A DNA stretch of 64,000 nt from Agriotes lineatus (taxonomy: Eukaryota > Arthropoda > Insecta > Coleoptera > Elateridae): contig CALNHX010002281.1 of NCBI GenBank assembly GCA_940337035.1, positions 62,001 through 126,000 on the forward strand, read 5' to 3'. Under the pieces are notes generated by a model. It searched no databases. It was not told the origin of the DNA and was given only the letters and a program-made list of their open reading frames with translations. Made by a program: the position numbers and the translations under genes. Positions 11,501 to 23,082 of the stretch are shown here, in pieces. Position 1 is the stretch's first letter, and each line of letters begins with the position of its first letter.

Positions 11501-12560
11501 GAGAATTCATAAACTTAAATCACGCACAGGTATCAGTAACAAAATCAAACCAACAAGGCTGGTATCACAGTATAATCACAAATTGAATACTACATGGTAC
11601 AAAATACAGATGATTAAAATATAGGAGCAAAGTTAAGGGGCACCTTATAAAGAGCGTATAAATTTTAATACTTACAAAATTTACAATAGAGCGAGTAATT
11701 GTTTGCAAGGCGATGATACAGCGGTGTCTATTCCGTGGATTGCGAGGAAACGTTTTGTGTGCTTCCAGGTACAAAGCTCGTGGAGCGAACTGTATATTCC
11801 CAAGTTTACGTCAGAATTCCAAGCGACAAAACGTTTCGGCCCCATACATAGCATTGAGTTATACGCACTGGTTTTGCAGTTTTCTTGTTAGAATTTTATG
11901 GATGTTAGATTTGAAAACATGGATTCACACTTCAAATGTGCTTCAAGTCGGATTTTTCGGTTCTGGGTACCCGGACTCGGACCCGAGTCAAAAGGGGTAC
12001 GTGCATTAAACATCATGTTTTTAAATTTATTGCAGTATTGGGTACTTACTTGTAAAATTGTACTTATCTTGAATGGACTTTTATGTTTCAAATGTATTAT
12101 AGTATATTATATATACTTTAACTTTACTATATTATATTAGTTTGTGCTTTTTTCAGTTTCTTGGTTGTATTACGAGTACATTACTTATTTGTTTTTTCCA
12201 AATTAAATTTAAACAAATAATTCCCTTTTATATATTCTTTTCATCATTAATGGTTAATGATTATAGTATGTGTTTGTTGCAATAATGAATTATTAATAAA
12301 GCAAGAGAAAATTACATATCGATATGTTTGAACAAAAAATATATAATATCGACTGAGTTCTACTCGAGGGGTCCAAAAAGCCCGGGTCTTCCCAAACCCT
12401 AGCTTCAAGCGAAGGCAATTATTCGTGAAATGTCGTTATTTATATATGTTTTCTCCAATTTTGTCATATGTTCCAGGAATGTATAACTATCAACAATTTC
12501 CAGTTCTTTTCCTTCTTTTGTGGCCTGTAGTGGGGTGTTGACTAATTACCGATATCTTCA
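8586..12560. other. Long AT-rich interval without recognised feature
   Basis: About 4 kb of AT-rich sequence. Small ORFs lack motifs and mostly overlap in several frames. An internal-promoter box-B-like string (GGTTCAAATCC at about 8850) stands alone without a foldable tRNA. Nothing else is supported. Confidence 0.5.
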
Positions 12561-12569
12561 GATCGTTTT

Positions 12570-14095
12570 CTAATTCTTTAAATATCACAAGCAAAGCTAA
12601 AGAAGATAGAATTAGAAAAGACTTTAAAGGTTATGTATTAGAAGAAGGGGAGAAGTGTGATTACAATGGAATAGTGGAAACGGTATGGCAGCAATGTAAG
12701 GAACGTGCATGTACAAGAATATTGGGCACCGGCACGGAAAACAGCAAGAAAAATGGATAAGTGATGCTATATGAGATACGATAAACTAGAGGAAAGAAAT
12801 AAAATACAAAAACTAGTAGCGAAGAATGTTGAAGAAGAAAAACAGAGCTGTAAGAAATAAAATTGAGCAGACAGACGAAAGTCTGTCGATGGTTAAATCA
12901 CAAGAAGCTGAAAAATAAATACTATTTCAATGAGTTACAGGCAAAAAGCTATATAAGAAACTTACCTGGAAGAAAAAAGATTTACTCAATTCTAAATAGT
13001 AAAGATGGAAAACTGATTTGTACAGAGGAGCAGCGTATAAAGAGGTGATTGAAACATTTTAAGGAAACTCCAAATACGGAGCTGCAAGATGCAATTTGTT
13101 CTTAGGAAAATGTAGATCAAAGAGCAAAACTTAATATCAGAACTAACCCACCTACCGAGAGAGAAATTGGGAAAGTTATTGGGCAACTAAAAGGTGGTAA
13201 ACCTGTAGAGACTGATCAACGAATTGTACTTGATGTACAAGTGCTGCTAATGTCTTGAAATAAGTAATGGATAAGATCTGTCTAAAACGGCAATTTCCAA
13301 GTGATTAGAGGGTTGAAATGATTGTAAAGCTAACAACAACAGGCCAGTTAACAAATTGGAAAAATTGGGGGATATTACACTTTAAATGTCGTGAATAAGA
13401 TTTTCTACAATATTATTTGTAATAGAATACTAATAGTAATAGACAGAGAACTGGAAAACTAGCGCAGTGGTTTTCGACAACGGAGATCATATCTGGCCAA
13501 ATAATAACTCTTAGAGCCATAATGGAACAAACCTTAGAATTTAACACTTTGTTATACTTAATAGTTATGTATTGATGTTTATAAAGGTTTTGATTGCTTA
13601 CATAGGCAGAGTATAAGGAAGGCTGCAAGGAGTATGAAATCAAAGTGGCGCAAGATGGAATACCATCACAGGCTTTAAAAGAAACAAATGGTGTACGGCA
13701 GGAGTGTTCTCGCTTCCTTGCGATTCGTAATAACTCTAGATGACGTTTTAAAGAAAGTTATAGGAAAGAGAAAGAAGAATACGGCGTAGGCGCTTGGAAA
13801 GCCCGGAGGATCTAGACTTTGCCTTCAACATTTGTTCATTAGGTCCTTCAGGAAAGCGGGTTTAAGACAAAATTAATAATTTTACGGAAAGAGTTGAAAA
13901 AGGTTGGTTTTTGAATAAACATTGGTAAAACTAACTGTAAATGCGTGAATGTAGAGGAAAGGAAAAATAACGAAATAAATGGCAATACAATAAAGCATTG
14001 CAACGAGTTCACATATATAGGAAGTGAAATGGCTGTAAAAGACTATAATAAAAGTGAAGAAAGAATTATAAAGTAGGAAAGGTATATGTTAGCTT
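12570..14095 (+). pseudogene. Decayed LINE ORF2 (reverse transcriptase)
   Basis: Pieces in changing frames line up in LINE ORF2 order: KEDRIRKDF, a YFNELQA linker, GRKKIYSILNSKDG, TNPPTEREIG-type RT motif 0/1, then near 13,812 LDFAFNICS where LDFADDI is expected, then INNFTERVEK and HCNEFTYIGSEM. The catalytic Asp pair is lost (F-N). Many stops and indels; no intact ORF longer than about 60 codons. Clade is uncertain; the pattern fits the LINE class often annotated as endonuclease-reverse transcriptase. Confidence 0.6.
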
Positions 14096-14439
14096 AAATA
14101 GTGTTTGAAGCGCAAGTGCTTTAGTAATTAGAACTAAAGTGCGTAAATTTGATTCAGTGGTGAAATATTTGCTACTTTCTGGCTGATAATTGTGGTTAAT
14201 TACTATTCGAGTAAGAAGCAAAAACAAAAATGTTTGTGAACGGATGTTTGAGGGATGTAGTAAGAATATGGGTACCAGACATAACTAAGAATTATGTGAA
14301 TAAAAAAAAAACAAAAAATGGACATTAATTCAGAAATCAGGAAAAGAAAATATGAATTAAAGGAAAGTTGAGCCACGTACTAAAGAACAAATGGACACCA
14401 TAAAATTGAATATTTTAAGCATCCGATATGTGTATTATG

Positions 14440-14830
14440 CTAACCCTACTCTTCTGTATCTAAATGTGAACGTTCACAAAACACATTGTGGAAAAGCGAG
14501 CGAAAGTCGAAATATCCATGGAAAGAGTGATACTCGGAATGTCCCTAAAAGATAGAAAGACGAAAAAATATATAAAAATAAATAAAGGGGCAGATGTCAC
14601 AGTCTTAAGTGGAAAGGGGCAGGTCACCACGAAGGCATACAAGATGGTAGATGGAACATCATTTACCGATGACAAGCCTGGTATAAAGGACGAAAGAAAG
14701 GAAAGCTTCAGGTGCGTTAGATGGATGACGTCAGGGTGGCTTGGAATGTATGCAAACAGCAAAAAATAGAGAACAGTGGAAAAGTGGGGTGGAGGAATAT
14801 GCTCAAAATTGGACTAGAGGGCTAAACTGA
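14440..14830 (+). pseudogene. LINE ORF2 C-terminal fragment
   Basis: The open stretch 14488-14769 begins with a MERVILGMSLKDRKTKKYI motif, corresponding to the conserved MERAMLG(V/I)SLRDR box near the end of insect LINE ORF2s. The downstream W-x-W-AGH-type region is degraded. It may be the tail of the same insertion as 12.57-14.1 kb or of a separate copy. Confidence 0.55.
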
Positions 14831-15174
14831 ATTCGAAAAGAGTACGAGTGCACCTACCCACTTCTTGAAACGCACAGAGAACTCAAATGTTCTCTGAAAT
14901 GTAGTAACCACTGCATTTGCGTCAAGAAACCTCTTACCACTGTCGTGTACCTTATAATCCCGTAGGTAGTCGAAGTCAATTGTGTGTGTTCCTATTAACG
15001 AAAATTGTATGTGTATACATCGCTCCTATAGAACATAGTAACAAACGTCTTCCTCTATGTCACCAAAGTGTCACAGCGATTCATATACACTGCGCAGAAA
15101 ACATTAGTTGCTCCAAATAGCAGGTATTCCATGTCATCACAAAATGAGAAAGTCGGGCAATAAGGAGTACCAAG

Positions 15175-15549
15175 AACACTATGCAAGAAGGGTTGCAATC
15201 GAAATTACTGCGTAATGTGACAGGACCGTTTCAATAGCAATAAATGGCTGAAAAGCCATTCCGATAGCAGAGAAGAAAAAGACAGCACAGAAAGATTTAC
15301 GCAAGTAACAGGAAGCCGGGAATAAAATACCGTAGTACTCCGACACCCTTGAGTCCAGCACGGCTGACAATGAATATTGTTCTAGAAGAACGCCCCGAGA
15401 TTCTTTCGAGCAGGTGTTTTCGCAAAAACCCCATCTTCTTGCATAAGGAGCAGCTAATTAAGAGCAGACAGCTTGGCATCTCGATTTTGCGTCTCTAGAT
15501 ATTCCGGTTTGCTTACTCTAAGCAAGACAGTGGATTTTGTCAGCTTCCA
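15175..15549 (-). repeat. Solo or truncated LTR, same family as the pair at 39.5 and 41.8 kb
   Basis: The reverse complement of this segment matches the LTRs at 39,495-40,176 and 41,797-42,388. Shared landmarks are the TGGAAGCTGAC-type end at 15,549, a GCAGGTGTT/AAGAACGCC block, and ATTTTATTCCCGGCTTCCTGT. No internal LTR-element sequence flanks it, so it is a solo or truncated LTR in opposite orientation to the other two. Confidence 0.6.
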
Positions 15550-16195
15550 AAGTCTATTAAAATAGAAAGAAAAACATACATAACGTATTAAGATTCCAGT
15601 TTGTTTACTTTGAGTTTCCTAGAGGATGTGGTCAGGTCTCAGATTCAATTACCCTCTTAATTCAATCACTATAATCAATTATACTTTGGAAATCGTGTAA
15701 ATTTCAAATCGCGCAGTTAAGATTTAAGCATTTTATATAATAAGCATTCTGTTCGTGAATACCTCATAAGAAAAGCGATGTTGTTGTCTACATCGGTTAT
15801 GCTTTATTAAACCTACAAGTAACTCTTCATTGATCCAACACAACCTCTATACCACGTACGCTCCTTTCTTTGTTGAGGGGGGGGGGGGGTAGTAATGTTG
15901 GAATCTTGTTTGGAATCCAATAGCTCTATGGTCACTAAGGCTACTACCCAATACCCCTTATATTATTATTCCATATCCAGTAATACCTTTATAGTAGTTA
16001 CGTTAATGATATCATTCAGTTGGATGTTCTCAAAGGCGTTTCTCAGATTGACAAAACAAATTTAAAAAATAGCGAAAAAGCACGTAATTGTAAATTATTA
16101 AAGTAATACTGAAGACAATTATTACATAGAGGTAGCACGAAAATGAGTATAGCAACATTGTATTGCGATTTAAATTTGCCGAGATCTACAATAAA
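15550..16195. other. Interval without gene; contains a G homopolymer
   Basis: No coding signal. A run of about a dozen G residues lies near 15,879-15,890, a likely slippage-prone simple repeat. Confidence 0.45.
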
Positions 16196-16199
16196 TCAA

Positions 16200-17110
16200 A
16201 CTACTTGTGTTTTAGTATAAATTTGACTCACAGTTGTCATATTTTGGTTTGCATTCAAGGTTGCTTTACAAACTGTCCAAGTCGATATAGAAAGATTCCA
16301 GAACAGAAGGCATCCTGATGGTAATGTTTTTAGACGTCCTGAGCAAGGAGCAAAATAGAATGGACAATTTATGCCATTGGCAACGGTACGGAGAGGTCGT
16401 CCACGAAACGCAAGGACCTCAAAAATGGAAGATGACGTCCTACGACAAGTATGAGAACTGTCGCTCAACAACTGAGATTTTCTAAAAGCTCAATATACGA
16501 AGTTTTGTAGATGAAGGATACCACCCATATTACTACACAAGGGCGCAAATGTTGTTATGCAATTGATTGTTAGGAGCTATTGATAACAACAAAAAGCTTC
16601 AAAAGATTTGTGGCCAGTTTCAGCAGGGGCGGTTTTTTTAACGCCAATAATTCCCATCACTACACTTCCAAATGTCTCCCATCAATAGCATCTCAGAGTT
16701 AATTGTTGGGCTGGTATCCTGGGAAATCATTTGCTAGGGGAAATATTCTTTCCACAACATTAGAATAGAAAAGGTTTTTCAAATTGTCTTCAAAATGAGC
16801 TTCAGGATCTTCTTGATGACCTTCCACTTGCGACAACTCGAAACATGTGGATGCAGCTAGATGGTGTTCCACCTCACCATGCAGCCACTGTAAGAGCGTG
16901 GTTGGATAACGAATATGGTAACAAATAGATAGGCAGAAACGGTCCTGTGCCATGGCCTCCAAGATCCCCGGAGTTACGGCACTCGAATTTTTTCCAGGGT
17001 CATGTAAAGTCAATCGCTTACCGAACTTCACTCCAAAACCAGCAAGATCTAATGAACCGCATGCAAGCTGCTTCGCTAACTGTCAATTTGGTTTTAAGAG
17101 TTTGAAATAA
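16200..17110 (+). pseudogene. DDE transposase relic (IS630/Tc1/mariner superfamily)
   Basis: Plus-strand frames show a helix-turn-helix region with RFQNRRHPDGNVFRR and RRGRPRNAQ, an HPYYYTRAQML linker, then MWMQLDGVPPHHAATVRAWLD (the second catalytic Asp region, near 16,850) and WPPRSPELR with a degraded DFF-W-G box, GHVKSIAYRT and MNRMQAA. This order is that of the insect DDE transposases with PPHHA and WPPRSPDL motifs. Numerous stops and frameshifts: an old, inactive copy. The minus ORF 16,699-17,031 is its antisense shadow. Confidence 0.65.
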
Positions 17111-17369
17111 TATTAGAAGAAGGGCACAGGCTTGTTTGAATGAGCAAGGACAAAATTTCATTCATTTAATTTCATTATTTTCTGTAATGAACTTGTTTAT
17201 TAAAAGAGTCTTGGGCCCCCTTCTGATTATTTTCTTTTTAAATGTTCTTTTTTCAAAAATTAGTCGTTGGTTCCCAACGTTATTAAGGAGTAGATAACAA
17301 TCAAAATAAATAACTTCCTAACAAATTAGGAAATGTGCATTTGTAAGATTCTGCAGACCTTCCTTAGTA

Positions 17370-18185
17370 GAATTTGTTTATTGCTTTTCCCTTACTCCCA
17401 TGTCAGTGACCTACAACGCCCTATATATATTTTGCACCATTTTTGGAAGACACTGTATATTTTTGTTGGAATTATTTGGTTGTAAACGTCAAATTTATTT
17501 AAATATGTTAGATAGAAATTATAGAGTTCCTGTTTCAGTTTCATTCTGCTACTTTACTTACAGTCAACACACAATTATGGAGACCTTGACGTATTATTTT
17601 CGAACTATAAATAATCGTTGGAACTATCACAGCGAAAATATGTATGACTATTCAACTCACTTGTCATCTATCAAAAACTGACCAATAAAAATACAAGATT
17701 TGACGTTTTTGAGCCAATAAAAATGAACTATATCGACAATTTTCACTAGTGAAAATAATCGACAATTTTCACTAGTGGTATAGTGAATATTTTAAACAAA
17801 TTTGATTTTTATTAGAAAAAGTCAGTATTAGTGTTCTGTTATTATAAAAATTGCGTAGTTTCGTGCTAGATTTACTGAAAACTAATTTGAAAAAGTAGTT
17901 GGGTTCATTGAATAGTCCCTCGAATGCCATTCTTAGTCAAAGTTAAGTAGAATATTTTTGCGGTGGTATCACTACTCATGTCCATTGCGCTTAGGATTAG
18001 GACTCGTGCTAGCGCACTCGTCCTAATCGAACCGAAGCACAATGGACATTCGTGATACCACAGCAAAAATATTCGACATAACTTTGACTACTCATGGTAT
18101 TATAAGTGACAGTTGTTCAAGGCATCAGCATGTGAATCAATTCGTTGAAATGTAGAAGACAGAGTAAACGTGTCGTTGTAAAACA
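17370..18185. repeat. Dispersed repeat copy A, interrupted by a ~450-bp insertion
   Basis: 17,370-17,645 and 18,100-18,185 match 29,655-30,015 (copy B) with only scattered changes, including CAACGCCC, TTTTTGGAAGACRCTGTATATTTTTG split by SNPs, and GACAGAGTAAACG. Copy A contains extra sequence from about 17,645 to 18,098. The right edge coincides with the start of the LINE at 18,186. Function unknown; probably a non-autonomous element. Confidence 0.7.
17934..18089. repeat. Near-perfect palindrome inside the insertion of repeat copy A
   Basis: Left arm 17,934-18,008 and right arm 18,011-18,089 are inverted copies centred on GCTAGC. They share GAATATTTTTGC, GGTATCAC, TGTCCATTG and TAGGAC(G/T)AGTGC segments. 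Strong potential cruciform; may be the core of a fold-back element. Confidence 0.7.
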
Positions 18186-18381
18186 GTAAGGTTGTGCGAT
18201 CGTACTCCACGTGCTGAAATATCAAGTGTAAAGTAATAAATGCGCGACCCCAGGTCAGTGCTAAGATGACAAAATAATAAATCAAAATAAAACCAAGATT
18301 TTTAGAATTTAAACATTTAGCCAAAATGTTGCAATTTATAGTGCTAATAGTAATAAGTACCCACCACCTGGTTGGGCCAAA

Positions 18382-19187
18382 ATGGCCAACAACCCTTATT
18401 TTAACAGCATGCTCTATATACAACCAGCTCCGACAATATATAATCAAAATGCACCGTATCTGCCAGCCAATATATCCTACCCTCACATGATAATTCCACA
18501 ACAACATCAACAGTATTCTGCTGTTAATTGTAATCAATAACAACCAAACAGTGCACTATTCTGTACATCAACGCTACCTCAAACATCACATGATAGTGAA
18601 TGGCCAGTTGTAAAAAGCCACAAACGACCAAGAAACGCAGACGAAGAAAGCCACTCAAGTCAAAGCGAATCAAATAAATACTGGTTAAGAAACAGTGTTA
18701 CTTTAAAGAATCATTACGAAGGTGATGCTGAAGAAGAATCAATGCAAACGAATATACGCAAAGGACCCAAAAGCTCCACCAATCTTTGTTGCTGGTGTAG
18801 AAAACACAAATATTAGAATTAAATAAAATAGCAGAAGAAAAATACCTTACGAAAGCACTGAGTAGCAATCAAGTCAAAATAGAACCGAAAGATAGCCAAA
18901 CATACACAAATATTATAAAAATGCTAAAAGACAAAAACACATACCACACATACAAAGCCAAACAAGATAAAAGTTTCCGAGTGGTATTAAAAAATGTTCA
19001 CTATTCCACCGATGTAGAAGAAATAAAAAATAGTATACAAGATTTAAGACATGAAGTTACAAATATGTGGAACATCAAAAAACCTGGTACTGACATACGT
19101 CTTCCTATATTTTTCGTCGACATAAAACAAAACGACAATAACAAAGAAATGTATAAAGTAAAATTGCTGATGGAAACAAAAATCGTG
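18382..19187 (+). pseudogene. LINE ORF1 relic, N-terminal and PRE_C2HC part
   Basis: From ATG 18,382 the reading frame gives a Pro/Gln/Asn-rich segment, a stop at 18,538, then an SEWPVVKSHKRPR stretch like the WQKVSSPKRKR of the intact LINE. The open piece 18,921-19,187 contains FRVVLKNVHYS and LPIFFVDIKQNDNNKEMYK, the PRE_C2HC-type core. The frame is interrupted by the DNA transposon just before the first zinc knuckle. Several stops and frameshifts make it nonfunctional. Confidence 0.7.
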
Positions 19188-19683
19188 TTAGGTCACAAAA
19201 AATTGCACTGTTCTGGTTTTTTGGAATGTTGTAAGGATAGATACCAATAGTTTAAAACCAAGTTTTCAGCTTCGAAAGACCTGTGCTAACAGCGTGGTGC
19301 TCGAAAAACCCTTTTATTTACTTATTTCAGTTTTTGGCTTATAACTTCTAAAAAGTGCATGGTACGGAAAAAGTTGTCCTGTACACTTTTAAAGCAGACA
19401 AAATTTTCTACAATTTGAGTGTAACAGCAGCTTCGTAGATCCAATACGTCCAGAGATAAGGCACTTAAAAGATTGGCCATGTTTGCCAAAAAGTTCGAAA
19501 TTGTAGTTTTAGCCGTCTTTCGAGCAGAATATCGGCTAAAATACTCATCCTACGAGGAAATGAAATTATAGAGCAGTTATTTAGCTTTAATTTTAGAGCA
19601 ACCCTGTAGGACCAATACTAGTTACCTTGTTAGCAGGAAAAAAAGAATAAAAATTAAGGAAAACGATTTTTTAAAGAAATATA
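19188..19683 (+). repeat. Left terminal inverted repeat of the nested DNA transposon
   Basis: Inverted partner of 21,416-21,910; roughly 80 percent similar by eye, with small indels. Length of about 500 bp is long for a DNA transposon of this size. Confidence 0.75.
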
Positions 19684-19957
19684 TCCTGACGAATTGTAGG
19701 ACTTTTGTAAAGGATAAGAAAGACATAACTCAGTGGAAAATTATTTATATCATGCAAAATTATATTGAGTACAATTAATAATAAGGTATAAATTTATAAA
19801 AATTGTATAAAAAATATTTTGATAGTTTGGGGAACCTGGGACGTGAAATGTTGAACGTGAAGTGATGGCGATGTATTAAATGCGTAATCAATTTTATAGT
19901 AAATTACAATGAATGGGTAGCTATGTAGTATCAGGCTTAAGGCTTACCTTTACGCAC

Positions 19958-20660
19958 TTAGCGAGACAGTCGTGTTCTTTTGGAAGGCCCAGGTTCGTCA
20001 GACGGCTCTTCTTGGGGTTCCGGAGACTCCTCTGTTGTTGGAATAGATTTACTACTAGATACTAGTGGTAAAGCGTCGTCGCCGTCGTCTTCTTCATCCG
20101 ACGCCATGGCTAAGGGTGGAGTATTCAGGCAAGTCTTCCCCTGACAAACTTTGCAGACAGCAGAGCATTTCAGCCTTGCTCTCTGGCAGGAGCAGCTCCC
20201 TCCTCTGCACCCTTTTTGGCATCTGCGTGACAGGAATTTCAGCAGGGTTAGCAGCGCTGGTTCCTTGGTTGAGGTCACCGGTGTCAGCCCCTGCTGGCTC
20301 CTTGTCCACCCCCAGTTGATGGGCTGTTTCTCTACTCCCAACCACTTCTGCACCTGGTGGTAGGTTCTGTAGGAATGTTGGGCACCAGCCTCTTCGGTTG
20401 GGGGCAGCCGAGCGAGGTGGACTTTGGCGTTGGCAGCAGATCGGACAAATATCCCGTAACGCAGGGCGTGGAGAGAGTCGTATTTTCCCCCACCATGCAG
20501 CGCCATGAGACATTGGTTGCCAGCAGAGGCTATCTCCTCATGAGTGGCGTTATGGTTGAGAAACGTGGTAGCCGCGTCTGGCTGTTTTGAAAGGACGCCC
20601 AACATCTTCGTTTTCCCTTGCTAGAAATTGCAGAGGTGGTGTCGCAACCAGTGAAGACGT
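19958..20660 (-). pseudogene. Transposon protein relic, C-terminal part with CXC-like Cys cluster
   Basis: The open frame 19,958-20,605 (215 aa) contains LHALRYGIFV, a QVQKWLG stretch, then a Cys-rich cluster RRCQKGCRGGSCSCQRARLK CSAVCKVCQGKTC (shown in two parts; about residues 108-140). This resembles tesmin/CXC-type DNA-binding modules. An acidic/Ser tail and an RTRLSR end follow. Just upstream, in another frame, FTGCDTTSAISSKGK directly precedes it, so the protein originally continued from the PIN-like ORF at 20,673-21,059 and is broken by frameshifts near 20,600. Similar GCDTTSA proteins are known to me from repeated invertebrate loci without assigned function; that link is from memory. 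Confidence 0.55.
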
Positions 20661-20672
20661 GAAGGAACAACT

Positions 20673-21059
20673 CTATCCCAGGGGGTAATGAGAGCTCTCC
20701 TCGAATCCACTAAGGAGAACCAAGAGGTCAATATCCTCTCCAGCTATTATGATGTGCTCGTACTCCTCGCTCTTCTCCAATGCTGCAATCACAATGAAGG
20801 AGTCGGCGTTCTCTGGGGCTTGCTTCGCTTCGATCCCTTGGCTATCCAGTCCAGTGCAGATCAAGTTGATCAAGCGCTGCTTGTTTTTTGGGTTGTACAA
20901 TAACTTTTCTTGGGGCACTTTCATCAGTGTCGATTCTTCAAAAATTATGTTGCTACACGCTGAGGTTACATAACGACGTAGCCGCTCTGCTGTCTTTGTG
21001 CTCCTAGCAGTCCCCTCTTCTGGGTGGCCATCGAATCCCGACGTTTGTAAACTTAACAT
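20673..21059 (-). pseudogene. Transposon protein relic, PIN/NYN-like nuclease fold part
   Basis: 128-aa open segment. It contains RRYVTSACSNIIFEES near the start, then KQRLINLICTGL, KQAPENADSFIVIAAL and IIIAGEDIDLLVLL at about residues 104-117. An ENADS acidic patch followed by a beta-strand and D-x-D-L-L-V-L-L is the pattern of PIN-like (FEN/XPG-I related) nuclease folds; this assignment is an inference. The frame shifts near 20,690, after which LPPGIELFLHVFTGCDTT continues the protein. It is therefore the N-terminal half of a broken gene shared with 19,958-20,660. Confidence 0.5.
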
Positions 21060-21415
21060 TAACTTTTTAGTTTTTTAATTTTTAGCTTTGTATACAGGAT
21101 TTTCTTTTTATAAACGTAAATGGTATTGAGAAGAAACCCGTTATGTTAAAAAAGTGTAATGTACCTTTTATTTTATACTCAATACCAATATACCTTTTAC
21201 GTTTACAATAAAATTTCCTCCGTTTTTAAAAACCGGTTTACAGCCGTCATAGGTACCTAGCCAAAAGATGAGGCCTACGTTAGTTGACAACTACGCCTCA
21301 TATAAATATGTAGGTGTAATAATAACAATATATATATAATAGTAAATCAAATTTATAAATGCAATGTCATTTTTATAACATTTTATAGGTAACTGCAATA
21401 TTAATAACAGAAGCT

Positions 21416-21910
21416 CCATTTCTTGAAAAATTCGATTTCCTTAATTTTTCGTTTTTTCCTGATAGCATGGGAACTATTGGTCCTATAGGGTTCCCCTTAT
21501 ACTTAAATTAAAGCTAAGTAACTGCTCTACAACTTTATTTGGCATGACTTTCCAATCTTCTGCTCGGAAGACGGCTAAAACTACAATTTCGAACTTTTTG
21601 GGAAAAATGGCCAATTTTTGAAGAGCTGTATCTCGGGACGTATAGGACCTACGAAGCTGCTATTATGCTACATTGTAGCAAATTTTGTCTACTTTAAAAT
21701 TGTGTAGGGCGACTTTTTCCGTAGGATATATATTTTAGAAGTAATAAGCCAAAAACAAAAAAAAGTCCGAAAAGAAGGGTTTTTCGAGCACCACGCAGTT
21801 AGCACAGGTCTTTTGAAGCTGCAGACTTGGGTATCTATACTAACAACATCCCAAAAAATCAGAACAGTGCAATTTTTTGCGACCTACGACGTTTTAAATG
21901 ACTGGCCTAA
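21416..21910 (-). repeat. Right terminal inverted repeat of the nested DNA transposon
   Basis: Inverted partner of 19,188-19,683. The extra outer segment (about 21,880-21,905, including GACGTTTTAAATGACTGG) is absent from the left end, suggesting a deletion on the left. Confidence 0.7.
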
Positions 21911-21924
21911 TGTGTAACGTTTGA

Positions 21925-22318
21925 AGCACCACATACAAAGCGCAATATACCGTAATGCATGTGATGCCAACAGTATAGTCACACTAAAAACTTTTGCAAT
22001 AAAAATCCACGCTGCGTGAAATGTCTAGGACAACACCTAACCTCAGATTGCCCCAGAAAAATAAAAAATAACGAAGTTCAATGTGTTAACTGCAAAGTAA
22101 ATCCTCCAGCAAATTATAAAGGATGTATAGTACATAAACAGTTGCAACAAAGATTATACCCACAACTGAGAAGTAAATCAACACCTAATACAACCCGATA
22201 TGTAGTACAACCTAACATAACCTACGCGCAAACTATACAACAACATCCGCAACAAATAAACAACATTAATCAAACAAACCCATTCACATCGAATCAACAG
22301 AATAGCGATCTAACATAG
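21925..22318 (+). pseudogene. LINE ORF1 relic, zinc-knuckle and tail part
   Basis: Resumes the ORF1 broken at 19,187: EAPHTKRNIP, then a CCHC knuckle in which the codons for Q and R are now TAA and TGA, then NPRCVKCLGQHLTSDC and CVNCKVNPPANYKGC. A Gln/Asn-rich tail runs to a TAG at 22,318. The 100-codon piece from 22,016 is still open. The knuckle layout matches the intact LINE ORF1 at 2.4-3.6 kb. Confidence 0.7.
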
Positions 22319-22766
22319 TTAAAAAATATGATGAATCTCATCTTAACGCTAGTAAATAAAATGTCCTAATGGCACAAATATTCAAAATTGGTGTTTGGAA
22401 TGCCAACGGCTTGTACCAACATGCACGAGAACTAAAACACTCCTTACAAATTAATTAAATAGATATACTGTTAGCGTCAGAGACGCACTTCACCCACAAA
22501 AGACACCTACAAATACCAAGATATAGAATATATAGCATTAGACATCCCGACGGCGATGCACATGGGAGAACAGCAAATATAATAAGAGATGGCATCAAAC
22601 ACCACGAACTATAAAGTTATAGCACAGAACATTTACAAGCAACAACAGTAGCAATAGACGATCATATGAGAAATATCAACATATCAGCAGTGTACTGGCC
22701 ACCAAAGTACAATAATAAAAAGAAAGACTACTTTTTCAATACTTTAGGAAATAAACTTATCACTGG

Positions 22767-22779
22767 AGGAGATTGAAAT
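22767..22779. repeat. Target-site duplication of the SINE (left)
   Basis: AGGAGATTGAAAT here and AGGAGATTGGAAT at 23,083-23,095 differ by one base and flank the SINE exactly. They encode the GGDWN part of the LINE endonuclease. Confidence 0.8.
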
Positions 22780-23082
22780 AGTAAAGTTCGGGCACTTTAT
22801 TCTATGTAGGAATATGGCCTGAGACAAGGCGAGTCAAGGTCGCCGAAATATCTCTTTCCGAAACCCGGTAATTTGGCACACCGTTAACGGAGTACTGGGT
22901 GATGTGGTTAGCATCACGCTTTCGACGACTGCCTTACTTTCCCTACTCCTACAACTGTGGTTTCGGTACCCAATTTTTAAAGCAACTGGGTGGGCTGCCT
23001 GCCAGTTGCCAGATGTCGGAATTGAACCCCGTACCGTGGCACCGCAGCCTGACGCCCTAACCGCTCGGCCACGCTGGCAATC
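22780..23082 (-). mobile_element. tRNA-headed SINE inserted in the LINE endonuclease
   Basis: On the minus strand the element starts at 23,082 with a tRNA-like head: TGGCCGAGCGGTTAGGGCG (box A type, 23,061-23,079) and GGGGTTCAATTCCGAC (box B type, about 23,015-23,030). These resemble the A and B boxes of a class II (Ser/Leu-like) tRNA and would form an internal Pol III promoter. A unique body of about 230 bp follows. Thirteen-bp target duplications at 22,767-22,779 and 23,083-23,095 define it as about 303 bp. The target duplication indicates LINE-mediated insertion. Confidence 0.8.

Larger units (their letters stand above)
19188..21910. mobile_element. DNA transposon with ~500-bp terminal inverted repeats
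   Basis: About 19,188-19,683 is an inverted copy of about 21,416-21,910. Shared landmarks include CAAAAAATTGCACTGTTCTG at the outer end, then GTGGTGCTCGAAAAACCC, GCAGCTTCGTAG, AAGTTCGAAATTGTAG and GAGCAGTTA blocks. The right TIR has about 25 bp extra next to its outer end. It is inserted inside LINE ORF1, whose coding resumes at about 21,930. The enclosed minus-strand coding relic has a PIN-like and a CXC-like domain. The target duplication is not clear because the flanks have diverged. Superfamily not identified. Confidence 0.75.

Noticed and set aside
16699..17031. 110-aa minus ORF
   Set aside because: It is antisense to recognisable transposase motifs on the plus strand.
20065..20590. Several plus-strand ORFs in the nested DNA transposon
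   Set aside because: They are shadows of the minus-strand Cys-cluster protein.
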